Below the pieces are notes generated by a model that searched no databases, was not told the DNA's origin, and saw nothing but the letters and a program-made list of their open reading frames with translations. The position numbers and the translations under genes were made by a program. From an uncultured Bacteroidia bacterium (GTDB taxonomy: Bacteria; Bacteroidota; Bacteroidia; Bacteroidales; F082), in assembly GCA_902802535.1 (NCBI GenBank), contig CADCML010000030.1:1-47215 (forward strand): a stretch of 47,215 nt of DNA, read 5' to 3'. Shown piece by piece: positions 34,541-42,686 of the stretch. Positions within the stretch are counted from its first letter, which is position 1. Every line of letters starts with the position of its first letter.

Positions 34541-35824
34541 ATGGAAATAAAAGACTTTGAGGTTATATTGCGCGACCAAATGAATGAACTTTGGGAAACG
34601 GACTTTTCCCAATTCGTCACACGCAAAGAAGAAAAAGAAATCGACTTGGACAGCCCTCTTGTTCAAATTGTTATCGGGGTGAGACGTTGCGGAAAATCAA
34701 CGTTGTGCCAGAAAGTGTTGATGGGAAGCAAACGCAAATTCGCATACGTCAATTTTGACGACGAGAACCTCGCCAATCTGAATGCCGAACATTTAAACGA
34801 CATTCTAAAAGCGCTGTACAATCTATATGGCAACTTCGACTGCTTGTTCATGGACGAAATACAGAATGCACCGAAATGGCATTTGTTTGTCAACCGTTTG
34901 TTGCGACAAAAACTGCATCTGGTCATCACCGGAAGCAATGCCAACCTGTTAAGCAGCGATTTGGCAACCCATCTCACGGGAAGATATAACCAGATTGAAT
35001 TGTTCCCTTTTTCGTTTCAGGAATATTGTATTGCGAAAGGCATTGACACTACGACTTTTACTACAAAAGCAACAGGATTGAGACTCCATGCTTTGGAGCA
35101 ATATATGAAGCAAGGCGGTTTCCCTGAAACAATACGCATGAAGAACCAGCGGCGTTACATCATGTCGTTACTTGAAGCCATCCTTACAAAAGACATCTGT
35201 AAACGCTACAAAATCCGATACAAGACCACTTTGCGGCAGATAGCCAATGCTACGCTTGACAAGTTTTGCCAAGAGATTTCGTTTGCCACGCTGAAAAGAG
35301 ACTACCAAATCAAGTCCATACACACGGTAAAGAACTATGTTTCCTATCTTGAAGAAGCCTATTTGCTACGCATCATACCACGATTTTCTTACAAAAGTAT
35401 TGACCGACAAACCAGCCGAAAATGCTATGCCATAGATACGGCTTTTGTGGACGACCATGAGGATGCTTTGCTGACGGAAAACTTAGGCTGGCGTTTGGAA
35501 AACATTGTCGCCATTGAGTTAATGCGCAGAATGCAGTATGAATCGGACCAGCTGTATTACATCAAGCAACCAAAATCCTTTGAAGTTGACTTTGCCCTAA
35601 CCGATCGCAACCGAGTCGTTGAACTCGTTCAGGTTACATACGATTTCCGCAATCCCAGCAAACGACTATACAACCGTGAGATAGGAGGCTTATTGAAAGG
35701 ATCGACTTTAACCCGATGCGACCATTTGACTTTGGTGATGATGTATGGCGAGACGCAAGACCTTGTGGTGGATGGCAAAACCATCCATTGTATAGAAGCT
35801 TGCGATTGGCTATTGGGGAAATAA
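34541..35824 (+). CDS. AAA-family ATPase with DUF4143 C-terminal domain
   Basis: A 427-residue protein. It has Walker A GVRRCGKST (46-54), Walker B CLFMDEIQNA (Asp105, Glu106), a sensor-like VITGSNANLLSSDLATHLTG, a wHTH-like middle, and a C-terminal DUF4143 domain with the nuclease-fold pattern YYIKQPKSFEVDFALTDRNR...ELVQVTYDF (D-E/QxK-like). The family is widespread, multicopy and mobile in anaerobes; function unclear, sometimes regarded as defence-like or archaeal ATPase-like. It is bracketed by two copies of the pckA 3' end, which implies it was inserted there. Codon usage looks more AT-rich than the neighbouring pckA. Confidence 0.85.
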   Translation: MEIKDFEVILRDQMNELWETDFSQFVTRKEEKEIDLDSPLVQIVIGVRRCGKSTLCQKVLMGSKRKFAYVNFDDENLANLNAEHLNDILKALYNLYGNFDCLFMDEIQNAPKWHLFVNRLLRQKLHLVITGSNANLLSSDLATHLTGRYNQIELFPFSFQEYCIAKGIDTTTFTTKATGLRLHALEQYMKQGGFPETIRMKNQRRYIMSLLEAILTKDICKRYKIRYKTTLRQIANATLDKFCQEISFATLKRDYQIKSIHTVKNYVSYLEEAYLLRIIPRFSYKSIDRQTSRKCYAIDTAFVDDHEDALLTENLGWRLENIVAIELMRRMQYESDQLYYIKQPKSFEVDFALTDRNRVVELVQVTYDFRNPSKRLYNREIGGLLKGSTLTRCDHLTLVMMYGETQDLVVDGKTIHCIEACDWLLGK

Positions 35825-35853
35825 TTCCTTACTTTTGCAGTTGTAATTCAAAC

Positions 35854-35953
35854 CAACGAGCCGCCCCAATCGGAGCGGCTCGTCATTCTCATAGTTCAGC
35901 GGATTCTGCGTGAGACCATCAAAGTTTCGGTCCAGCAGCCACCAAAGCCTTAC
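35854..35953 (-). repeat. pckA 3' end and hairpin, copy flanking the ATPase gene
   Basis: Second copy of the sequence at 34247-34358. Includes the last pckA codons, an ATTCTGCGTGA tail after the stop, and the ACGAGCCGC/GCGGCTCGT hairpin (about 35857-35884). The hairpin is the likely pckA transcript end although no strong T-run follows. Confidence 0.8.
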
Positions 35954-37543
35954 CGGCCTCGTTTGTCGTGAACTTCTCGAAGTTCTTGATGAAGCGTGAG
36001 GAGAGGTCTTTGGCTTTTTCTTCCCAAGCGTTCTTGTCGGCGTAAGTGTCGCGTGGGTCGAGGATGTTCGGGTCGACACCCGGAAGGGCGGTCGGCACCT
36101 CGAAGTTGAAGTACGGGATCTTCTTGGTCGGAGCCTTCTCAATGCTGCCGTCGAGGATAGCGTCGATGATGCCGCGTGTGTCCTTAATGGAGATGCGCTT
36201 GCCTGTGCCGTTCCAACCAGTGTTTACCAAGTAGGCCTTGGCATTGCTCTTTTCCATGCGTTTCACCAATTCCTCGGCATACTTGGTCGGGTGAAGCTCA
36301 AGGAAGGCTTGACCAAAGCAGGCGCTGAAGGTAGGCGTAGGCTCAGTGATGCCGCGCTCGGTGCCGGCCAACTTGGCGGTAAATCCGCTCAAGAAGTAGT
36401 ATTTGCACTGTTCGGGCGTCAGGATGCTGACAGGAGGCAGCACGCCGAAGGCATCGGCGCTGAGGAAGATGACGTTCTTGGCGGCGGGGCCAGCCGAAAT
36501 CGGACGCACGTTCTTCACAATCTTCTCGATGTGCTCGATGGGGTAGGAGACGCGGGTGTTCTCGGTCACGCTCTTATCCTTGAAGTCAATCTTGCCGTTG
36601 GCATCGACGGTGACGTTCTCCAACAAAGCATCGCGCTTGATGGCGTTGTAGATGTCGGGCTCGCTCTCCTTGTCGAGGTTGATGACTTTGGCATAGCAGC
36701 CACCTTCGAAGTTGAACACGCCTTCGTCGTCCCAGCCGTGCTCGTCGTCGCCGATGAGCAGACGCTTCGGGTCGGTGGAAAGGGTGGTCTTGCCCGTGCC
36801 GCTCAAGCCAAAGAAGATGGCGGTGTTCTCGCCCTTCATGTCGGTGTTGGCAGAGCAGTGCATGGCGGCAATGCCTTGCAGCGGCAGGTAGTAGTTCATC
36901 ATCGAGAACATGCCTTTCTTCATCTCGCCACCGTACCAGGTGTTCAGAATCACTTGCTCGCGGCTGCTGACGTTGAAGGCCACGCAGGTGTCGCTGTTCA
37001 GGCCGAGTTCTTTGTAATTATCGACCTTGGCTTTCGAGGCAGTGTAGACGGTAAAGTTCGGCTTAAATTCAGCCAGTTCCTCAACCGTAGGCTTGATGAA
37101 CATGTTGAGCACGAAATGGGCCTGCCATGCCACTTCCATGATGAAACGGACGGCCATGCGGGTGTCCTTGTTGGCGCCACAGAAGGCATCCACCACATAA
37201 AGGTTCTTGCCACTTAACTGCTTCTTGGCCAAGTCTTTCACTTGTGCCCACACTTCTTCGCTCATCGGGTGGTTGTCGTTTTTGTAGCCTTCGGTGGTCC
37301 ACCAAACGGTGTCCTTCGACTTGGCGTCCATCACGATGTATTTGGCGAGCGGCCGGTGTAGATACCTGTCATCACATTGACGGCGTTGAGTTCGGTCAAA
37401 ACGCCCTTATCGTAGCCCGTCAGGGCGGGGTTCATCTCGTCCTTGAAGAGTTGTTCGTAGCTCGGGTTATAATAAATGTCCTTTGCGCCGGTGATGCCGT
37501 ATTCGGCCAACGCGGCTTTGATTTCTTCGATGTTTTTTGCCAT
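35919..37543 (-). pseudogene. pckA: Phosphoenolpyruvate carboxykinase (ATP), frameshifted
   Basis: Two frames together cover an intact-length PckA: a 70-residue start (37331-37543) ending TGIYTGRSP then a wrong-frame stop, and a 471-residue remainder (from 37334) resuming [15 protein letters not shown]. The usual text GRSPKDKYIV lacks about 7 bases near 37341-37347, removing the Lys-Asp pair. The kinase motifs [13 protein letters not shown] and [14 protein letters not shown] are otherwise perfect. The enzyme converts oxaloacetate to PEP and ATP; in fermenting Bacteroidales it also works in the carboxylating direction. Either a recent inactivating deletion (possible slippage between CAAA repeats) or a sequencing/assembly error. 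Confidence 0.85.
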
Positions 37544-37584
37544 ATTCTGTTTGTTTAAATGATGATTAGATTTCGTTTAATTGT

Positions 37585-37842
37585 TTATGCCACAATGCTT
37601 TGTTCATAAAGGTATTCAGGTGCGATGTCGATAGTGCCATGCAACCATGTGACCGTCCAACCGTCAAGGTCAAAGTGGTCGAAAACGGCTTTGTCGCGTA
37701 AAGGGGCAAAAATGGGGTATTGGTCGATTAGTGGTTCACAATCAAAAACCCGTTGGCTACCGTCGTTGAAGGTCAGTGCAAGTCTGAATCCTTCAAGATT
37801 TCTCGCAGATGTTACCCATTTCAGTTCATTGGAGGCTTTCAT
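37585..37842 (-). CDS. DUF2442 domain protein
   Basis: An 85-residue protein with the DUF2442 pattern: SARNLEGFRLALTFNDGSQR, FDCEPLI, then FAPLRDKAVFDHFDLDGWTV and TWLHGTIDIAPEYLYE. The small DUF2442 proteins regularly pair with DUF4160 proteins, as here (two bases after the DUF4160 stop). Such pairs are often described as toxin-antitoxin-like, but no activity is shown. The gene lies 41 bases upstream of pckA on the same strand and might be transcribed into it. Confidence 0.85.
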   Translation of the reverse strand: MKASNELKWVTSARNLEGFRLALTFNDGSQRVFDCEPLIDQYPIFAPLRDKAVFDHFDLDGWTVTWLHGTIDIAPEYLYEQSIVA

Positions 37843-37844
37843 GA

Positions 37845-38108
37845 TTAGTCTAATGGTTGAATGCTTGATGGAGATGTGCCTTTCTCCAATTTATACCAGT
37901 TTTCCATCAGTTCTTCTTTGTGAAGGTCAAGCCAATCGTAAACAAGTTTCAAAGCTCGTCTTGGCATTTCTCCTGTAACCTTACCTGTCAGAATGTCAAT
38001 GGAAGCGCGATATTCGTTGTATCTCACATGGAAATGTGGCGGGTTGTGGTCGGGGAAATACATCGTTATGACGATGCCATAGAAGTTGCTGATTTCTGGC
38101 ATGGGCAC
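37845..38108 (-). CDS. DUF4160 domain protein
   Basis: An 87-residue protein matching DUF4160: PEISNFYGIVITMYFPDHNPPHFHVRYNEY with the signature HNPPHFHVR, followed by ASIDILTG and the helix ALKLVYDWLDLHKEELMENW. Paired directly with DUF2442 downstream. The conserved histidines look catalytic or metal-binding, but the role is not established. A TACTTTTG promoter lies 12-19 bases upstream. Confidence 0.85.
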   Translation of the reverse strand: MPMPEISNFYGIVITMYFPDHNPPHFHVRYNEYRASIDILTGKVTGEMPRRALKLVYDWLDLHKEELMENWYKLEKGTSPSSIQPLD

Positions 38109-38119
38109 ATTATTTTCTG

Positions 38120-38127
38120 CAAAAGTA
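38120..38127 (-). promoter_or_regulatory. -7 promoter element of the DUF4160-DUF2442 pair
   Basis: Reads TACTTTTG on the minus strand, 12-19 bases upstream of the DUF4160 start, leaving a very short leader. Confidence 0.6.
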
Positions 38128-38166
38128 GGGAATTATTTCATTATGGCGAAAAGAAAAAGGCATTTT

Positions 38167-38646
38167 TTAAAAAATCCTCCGATAAACATGACATTCCGGC
38201 GACTCCCCCTGTAAATCCAAATAATCCTGATGGTAATCCTCGGCGGGATAGAAGGTCATGGCTTGTCGGATTTGTGTGGCGGGATGATAGCCCATTTGCA
38301 TCAGTTCGCCGAAAATGCGGATGGCCATGTCGCGTTCTTCAACATTGTTGAACCAAATGGCAGAGAGGTATTGCGTCCCAATGTCGATGCCTTGACCGTC
38401 GGCTTGCTCAAAATTGTGGATTTCAAAGAAATAGCGCACCAAGGCTTCGTAAGAAACCACTTCAGGATTGTATTCCACTTCGATGGTTTCCAAATGTCCC
38501 GTCAAGCCTGTCTTAACTTGCTTGTAGCTCGGGTTCTCGATTTCGCCGCCCATGAAGCCGACGGTGGTTTTCGTCACGCCTTTGAGCCGCTTGAAGTAAT
38601 ACTCCACGCCCCAGAAGCAACCTGCTGAAAAATAAGCTTTTGTCAT
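38167..38646 (-). CDS. msrA: Peptide methionine-(S)-S-oxide reductase
   Basis: A 159-residue MsrA that repairs oxidised methionine (S-form). Active-site GCFWG at residues 9-13 with catalytic Cys10; GFMGGEIENPSYKQV, GHLETIEVEYNP and HNFEQADGQGIDIGTQYLS are standard. The C-terminus has FYPAEDYHQDYL. No recycling cysteine pair like that of longer MsrA, and no MsrB fusion. It lies 14 bases downstream of the C10 peptidase gene and may share its transcript. Confidence 0.95.
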   Translation of the reverse strand: MTKAYFSAGCFWGVEYYFKRLKGVTKTTVGFMGGEIENPSYKQVKTGLTGHLETIEVEYNPEVVSYEALVRYFFEIHNFEQADGQGIDIGTQYLSAIWFNNVEERDMAIRIFGELMQMGYHPATQIRQAMTFYPAEDYHQDYLDLQGESPECHVYRRIF

Positions 38647-38660
38647 GATGATTCCCTTTC

Positions 38661-41306
38661 TTATTCCTTAATGACTTTAGTCACGGTTTTTAATCCATTT
38701 TTATTGCTGGCAATCAGGAAATAAACGCCTTTCCTAAGGTTGCTCAAATCGATGCCATCTACCTTTTCGGCATGAAGTACGACTTGTCCCAAAAGGTTGC
38801 AGATTTCCACTTTGTCAATGCCTTCGGCTTCAATATGTAAAAGCCCTGAGGTGGGATTGGGCCAAACCTGAATAGCGGTTTCTTGTGGTTCTTCCAAGCC
38901 CAACACGATATCGAGAGTGAGGCCGATGACACTGTCGCAGTCTTGGCCTTCGAGCACAACGGTGTAGTAGCCTGGCTCGGTCAGAGGGCTGCTGTAAAAC
39001 CAATACGGTAAGCCGCTTTCGAAAAGCACATCCTCAATCAAAGTGAGCGAGGCACAGCTTTCATAAGCACCAATTTCGACGCGACCTTTTTGGATGCGCG
39101 GATTGCCCGCGATGTCGGTGCTGCCGAGACCCGTGGTGTTGGGCTTGCCTGCATTGAGGCAGATGCTACGTGGTCTGAGGCTCCAGTCCTCGTTGTGGTA
39201 ATCGGCTCCGGCACCTTGGGCGTATTGGTTGAAACGGACAAAAACACCTGGTTCCTGACCGTTGTTCTCGGCAGGCAGATCGATGATTTCGATGCCGTCC
39301 ACGCCACCTTGCACCGCGCAATACTCATAGTCGCTTTCGCCCTCGGCTTGGCTCGCCTGACCGTTGGCCTTGTTACCCCAAAGGATGCAGTTGTAGTATT
39401 TGTTGTGCCGCTTTTCATGGTATACGCCGCCGATGCTTTCCGTGGCGAGGTTCATCAGAATGTTGCAGTTGTAGGCTGTCAATTTGCCTCGGGAATAAAT
39501 GCCGCCAGCGTTCGCAGCCGTGTTGTTGCTGACGATGCAGTTTTTGAGTGTCGGTTCCGTATTAATATAGAGGTATATGCCGCCACCTTTCGTGGAGGCG
39601 CGGTTGTTGCTGATGCGGCAGTTGGTGTAGGCGGCTCCAATGCGGTCGCACACGCCGCCACCCATCGAGGCGGTGTTGTCAGTGATGGTGCAGTTGTTCA
39701 AAGTCACTCGGGCTGTGCCGCCTGTCGAGTTGATGTATACGCCACCGGCATACATGGTGGCGTGGTTGTCGATGATGGTGCAATTGTTCAGCGTAACGTA
39801 GTTGTTGAGGTAGGTGCCGGCTCCGCTGCCGATGGCGCCATGGGTGATGGTGAAGCCGTCCCAAATGGGCATTGTGGCCGCGTTGAAGACTTGGGCTTGG
39901 TTCAAGACGCGCCTTGCGTTTTGGCCGTCCAACACCGTGGCGTTTTTGATGAAGTCGCGTTGCGAGAGGTCGTAGTCGGGACCCTCGTTGCCACTGAAAC
40001 TGCCGTAGATGCGGTTGCCCGCCGTGATGTTGAACGCACCCTCGGTATTGGCGGTGTCGCCGTAGTAGGTGCCGGCTTTCACCCACACCTTGGTGCCGCT
40101 GCCGCTCGAAAGGGCTGTAGCATAATCGAGCTTGTCGGTGGCGTTTTCCCATGAGGAACCGTTGCCCGTACCATCGCTGCTGACGTAGATGATGCCGTTG
40201 GCGTCGGCTTGGATGGCGATGGGGTAGACGTTCATCACCACGGCCTGATTTTGGTTGAATCCGATGAGGTCATAGGTGGAATAATAGCCGTCGCTGCCGC
40301 CGCTCCAGCCGAAGTTGAAATGGAGGAGGCCGTTGTTGTCGTAACCGTCGCACACGAAGGCGTGACCGCTGTTGTTGCCGTTTCCGCTATAATATAAGGG
40401 ACGCGAGAGGTCGAGTTCGGCCTTAATCATGTCTAACCAAGCCTCTTCGGTGTAGGAGGATTTTGCGCGGTATTTTGCGCCGCAATATCCGAAATAGGAG
40501 CGCAGGGCGGTTTCCACATCGGTGGAATAGGCACCGCTGGCCGAGGCCCCATAGTTCATGTCGACGCTCACGCCGCAATGGTACATCAAGGTGGCTACGG
40601 CATCGTTTTGGCTCCAAACTTCATTGGGCATGTCGTCCCAATGGTAGGTTGTGGCGGCAAAATTCACACTCTGTTCGCCGTAGGTGCTGTGCGTGTAGCT
40701 GTGCGACCCGAAGCCTTGTGCGGGATGATTCCAGTATTTCATCACTTGCGCCATGGCCGTGGCCACGCAGCCGGTTAGGGCATGACCGCATGGACCGCCA
40801 CCCCAACCGCCTCCTGTGGCTGGACAGTATTCGTTGTAATAGCAGCCTTGGTCCCAATGAGTGCTCACCAAAGGGTTCACCGATTTCTCGCTTTTGGCGA
40901 AACGGCCTTGCGCGATTTCGTCCCATTCTTGCAGCACGGATGCTTCAGGTTGCAGGTGGTTCGTTTCGGCAAATGCAATCATCTCACTGTAATGGTTGAG
41001 CCATGACAGAACGTTTTCGGGCGCAAGGGTCAAATCGGGGAAAGTGCCTTGGTCTGACCAGCCCAAAACAGGTGGCAAAACGGTATTGTTAGAAATGATG
41101 ACAAAACCTTGGTTGCCAATGTTGTAAACAAATAAATCGGAGGTGGAAACCAACTGCAATTCGGCATTTTGGAAACTTGTTTCGCTGTCGACAAAACTTT
41201 TTGCCGTTTGGAAGGCCATTTCTTCGCTGACTTTTTCAGCGACTTGTGAGAACGCTTGTCCCAAAGCGGAAAGCATTAATAGAATAAGGAGTGAGAGCTT
41301 TTTCAT
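38661..41306 (-). CDS. C10 (streptopain-like) cysteine peptidase with beta-helix and T9SS domain
   Basis: An 881-residue secreted protein. Order: signal peptide (1-20), N-terminal propeptide/Spi-like region (about 22-110), C10 peptidase (about 145-370) with catalytic Cys180 in GCVATAMAQVMKYW, His315 in SGHAFVCDGYD and NFGWSGGSDGYY, then a right-handed beta-helix (about 380-690) with repeated NCTIxxNxAxxxGGG units, then a T9SS type A C-terminal domain (WPNPTSGLLHIEA, GVYFLIASNKNG). Likely a cell-surface protease for peptide or host protein breakdown. The start at 41306 was preferred because the promoter overlaps the longer frame. Confidence 0.9.
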   Translation of the reverse strand: MKKLSLLILLMLSALGQAFSQVAEKVSEEMAFQTAKSFVDSETSFQNAELQLVSTSDLFVYNIGNQGFVIISNNTVLPPVLGWSDQGTFPDLTLAPENVLSWLNHYSEMIAFAETNHLQPEASVLQEWDEIAQGRFAKSEKSVNPLVSTHWDQGCYYNEYCPATGGGWGGGPCGHALTGCVATAMAQVMKYWNHPAQGFGSHSYTHSTYGEQSVNFAATTYHWDDMPNEVWSQNDAVATLMYHCGVSVDMNYGASASGAYSTDVETALRSYFGYCGAKYRAKSSYTEEAWLDMIKAELDLSRPLYYSGNGNNSGHAFVCDGYDNNGLLHFNFGWSGGSDGYYSTYDLIGFNQNQAVVMNVYPIAIQADANGIIYVSSDGTGNGSSWENATDKLDYATALSSGSGTKVWVKAGTYYGDTANTEGAFNITAGNRIYGSFSGNEGPDYDLSQRDFIKNATVLDGQNARRVLNQAQVFNAATMPIWDGFTITHGAIGSGAGTYLNNYVTLNNCTIIDNHATMYAGGVYINSTGGTARVTLNNCTITDNTASMGGGVCDRIGAAYTNCRISNNRASTKGGGIYLYINTEPTLKNCIVSNNTAANAGGIYSRGKLTAYNCNILMNLATESIGGVYHEKRHNKYYNCILWGNKANGQASQAEGESDYEYCAVQGGVDGIEIIDLPAENNGQEPGVFVRFNQYAQGAGADYHNEDWSLRPRSICLNAGKPNTTGLGSTDIAGNPRIQKGRVEIGAYESCASLTLIEDVLFESGLPYWFYSSPLTEPGYYTVVLEGQDCDSVIGLTLDIVLGLEEPQETAIQVWPNPTSGLLHIEAEGIDKVEICNLLGQVVLHAEKVDGIDLSNLRKGVYFLIASNKNGLKTVTKVIKE

Positions 41307-41325
41307 AGTAAACGGAATTTTGCCG

Positions 41326-41333
41326 CAAAGGTA
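41326..41333 (-). promoter_or_regulatory. -7 promoter element of the C10 peptidase gene
   Basis: Reads TACCTTTG on the minus strand, 20-27 bases upstream of the start at 41306. Confidence 0.65.
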
Positions 41334-41435
41334 GGAAAAAAACAACTCGTATACAGGTTGGATTTAAATCAGTGAAAAATATTGTGTTCCGATGAAAAAA
41401 AATCAACTTTTTTCTTGGTTTTTCCAAAAAAGCCG

Positions 41436-41443
41436 TATCTTTG
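41436..41443 (+). promoter_or_regulatory. -7 promoter element of the sigma factor gene
   Basis: TATCTTTG, giving a leader of about 100 bases. A short hairpin GCACT/AGTGC (41513-41529) sits just before the ribosome-binding site. Confidence 0.65.
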
Positions 41444-41548
41444 CACTGCAATTATTCACTAACCAATCCATAGGAGAGACGCTATCGAAAGATTTATACC
41501 CTTTATTAACAAGCACTTACGTTGAGTGCACAAAGAAAGGGGGACCTG

Positions 41549-42136
41549 ATGTCCAACATAGTGAAAAGCGACAAAGAATTGATTGAGCGTTACCAAAACG
41601 GCGATGTTCATAGTTTTGAATTATTGATTGGTAGATACCAGAAACAAGTTTATTCCTACATACTCACGCTTGTGAAAGACAAGCAGTTGGCTGACGATGT
41701 CTTTCAGGACACCTTCGTCAAGGTCATCCAGACCGTCAAGTCGAAGGCCTACAAGGACGACGGCCGTTTCGTGCAGTTCGCCATGCGCATCGCGCACAAC
41801 CTCGTTATCGACCATTTCCGCAAGGAGAACCGCATCCCCACGGTGGAGTCGTCGAGCGAGGATTACAACTACATCGACAACGTGCCGATTACCGACGCCT
41901 CTGTGGAGCAGGGCATGATCGTTGACCAGGTGCACTCCGACCTCCACAGGATGATCGCCTTCCTGCCCGACGAGCAGCGCGAGGTGCTCCGCATGCGCAT
42001 CTTCGACGACATGAGCTTCAAAGACATTGCCGACATCACCAACGTGAGCATCAACACAGCACTGGGCCGTATGCGCTATGCCTTGATCAACTTGCGTAAG
42101 ATGATGGTGGCCAACAATATGACGCTTACCTACTAG
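41549..42136 (+). CDS. RNA polymerase sigma-70 factor, ECF-like
   Basis: A 195-residue sigma factor with region 2 (SYILTLVKDKQLADDVFQDTFVKVIQ, FVQFAMRIAHNLVIDHFR) and region 4 (LPDEQREVLRMRIFDDMSFKDIADITNVSINTALGRMRYAL). Neither region 1.1 nor region 3 is present, so ECF-like. No anti-sigma membrane partner of FecR type follows. AAAGGGGG about 6 bases upstream of the ATG at 41549 supports this start over a TTG at 41522. The next gene is a 65-residue partner. This pairing recurs in Bacteroidales as far as I know; targets are unknown. Confidence 0.9.
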   Translation: MSNIVKSDKELIERYQNGDVHSFELLIGRYQKQVYSYILTLVKDKQLADDVFQDTFVKVIQTVKSKAYKDDGRFVQFAMRIAHNLVIDHFRKENRIPTVESSSEDYNYIDNVPITDASVEQGMIVDQVHSDLHRMIAFLPDEQREVLRMRIFDDMSFKDIADITNVSINTALGRMRYALINLRKMMVANNMTLTY

Positions 42137-42147
42137 CCCACGCTACT

Positions 42148-42219
42148 ATGGCCGATGACTATGGCTTATGGCCACTTTCACGACTGTTGAAGTGGCCATC
42201 GTCATAAGCCATTGGCCAT
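42148..42219 (+). other. Large hairpin after the sigma factor gene
   Basis: A 72-base structure: ATGGCC 42148-42153 with 42214-42219, ATGGCTTATG 42161-42170 with 42203-42212, GGCCACTT 42170-42177 with 42190-42197. No T-run follows on the plus strand, where an A-rich stretch comes next. Likely an RNA stem within the sigma factor-small gene transcript, perhaps differential stability or attenuation. Confidence 0.65.
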
Positions 42220-42318
42220 CGTAAAAAAAATCAAACAAAAAGACAAAAAATCTTCCCCTGCGTAAAATAATATCGGAAAGGTTGCGTTTAATGGTAAAGT
42301 CTAACCTAACAAACGCCT

Positions 42319-42516
42319 ATGACAAATAGTTACACCTCTTACCCCTCATCCGTTGAAGACGCAGTGTTGATATCACAAATCAGGGAGGTTTTCCGTAGGG
42401 AGAGCGAGCAACAGCAACCCAGCCGCAACGTATTGCGCTACCTGTTTGGCTACGCCGCCGCATACGAATCAATGAATACAACGCTGATGGGTCAAGTTTC
42501 ATACATGAACAACTGA
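42319..42516 (+). CDS. Small conserved-looking protein downstream of the sigma factor
   Basis: A 65-residue soluble protein (SSVEDAVLISQIREVF; PSRNVLRYLFGYAAAYESM). The PSRxVLxxLxxYAxxYE pattern resembles short proteins I have seen next to Bacteroidales sigma factors. Role unknown; a regulatory partner is a guess. It is followed 23 bases later by a strong terminator, so sigma factor, hairpin and this gene form one unit. Confidence 0.55.
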   Translation: MTNSYTSYPSSVEDAVLISQIREVFRRESEQQQPSRNVLRYLFGYAAAYESMNTTLMGQVSYMNN

Positions 42517-42538
42517 CTGGAACGGAACAGAAGGACGG

Positions 42539-42567
42539 AAAAGCCGCTGAACTCAGCGGCTTTTTTT
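42539..42567 (+). terminator. Terminator of the sigma factor unit
   Basis: GCCGCTGA/TCAGCGGC arms at 42543-42550 and 42553-42560 followed by seven Ts. Confidence 0.9.
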
Positions 42568-42609
42568 GTGTTTTTTCTTCAAAATGCTTGCGGGTATGGG
42601 AAAAGTTCG

Positions 42610-42617
42610 TATTTTTG
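42610..42617 (+). promoter_or_regulatory. -7 promoter element of the Abi-associated small RNA
   Basis: TATTTTTG; transcription should start near 42623, just before the small RNA hairpin. Confidence 0.65.
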
Positions 42618-42622
42618 CAGCG

Positions 42623-42675
42623 ACCAATCTCACCACGCGAGCTGAAAGGCAGCGTACCAGGGTGAGACTTTTTTG
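42623..42675 (+). ncRNA. Candidate small RNA upstream of the Abi_2 gene (AbiF-RNA-like)
   Basis: A compact stem directly after a promoter: TCTCACC 42628-42634 pairs with GGTGAGA 42661-42667, ACGC 42635-42638 with GCGT 42652-42655, and an inner GC/GC pair closes a Gly-like loop region 42641-42650. A CTTTTTT run follows (42668-42674), making an intrinsic terminator. So most transcripts should end 12 bases before the Abi gene. This is the architecture of RNA-antitoxin/toxin modules, and a structured RNA motif has been reported upstream of Abi_2 (AbiF) genes. Antitoxin function here is inference. Confidence 0.7.
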
Positions 42676-42686
42676 TATATACGCCT

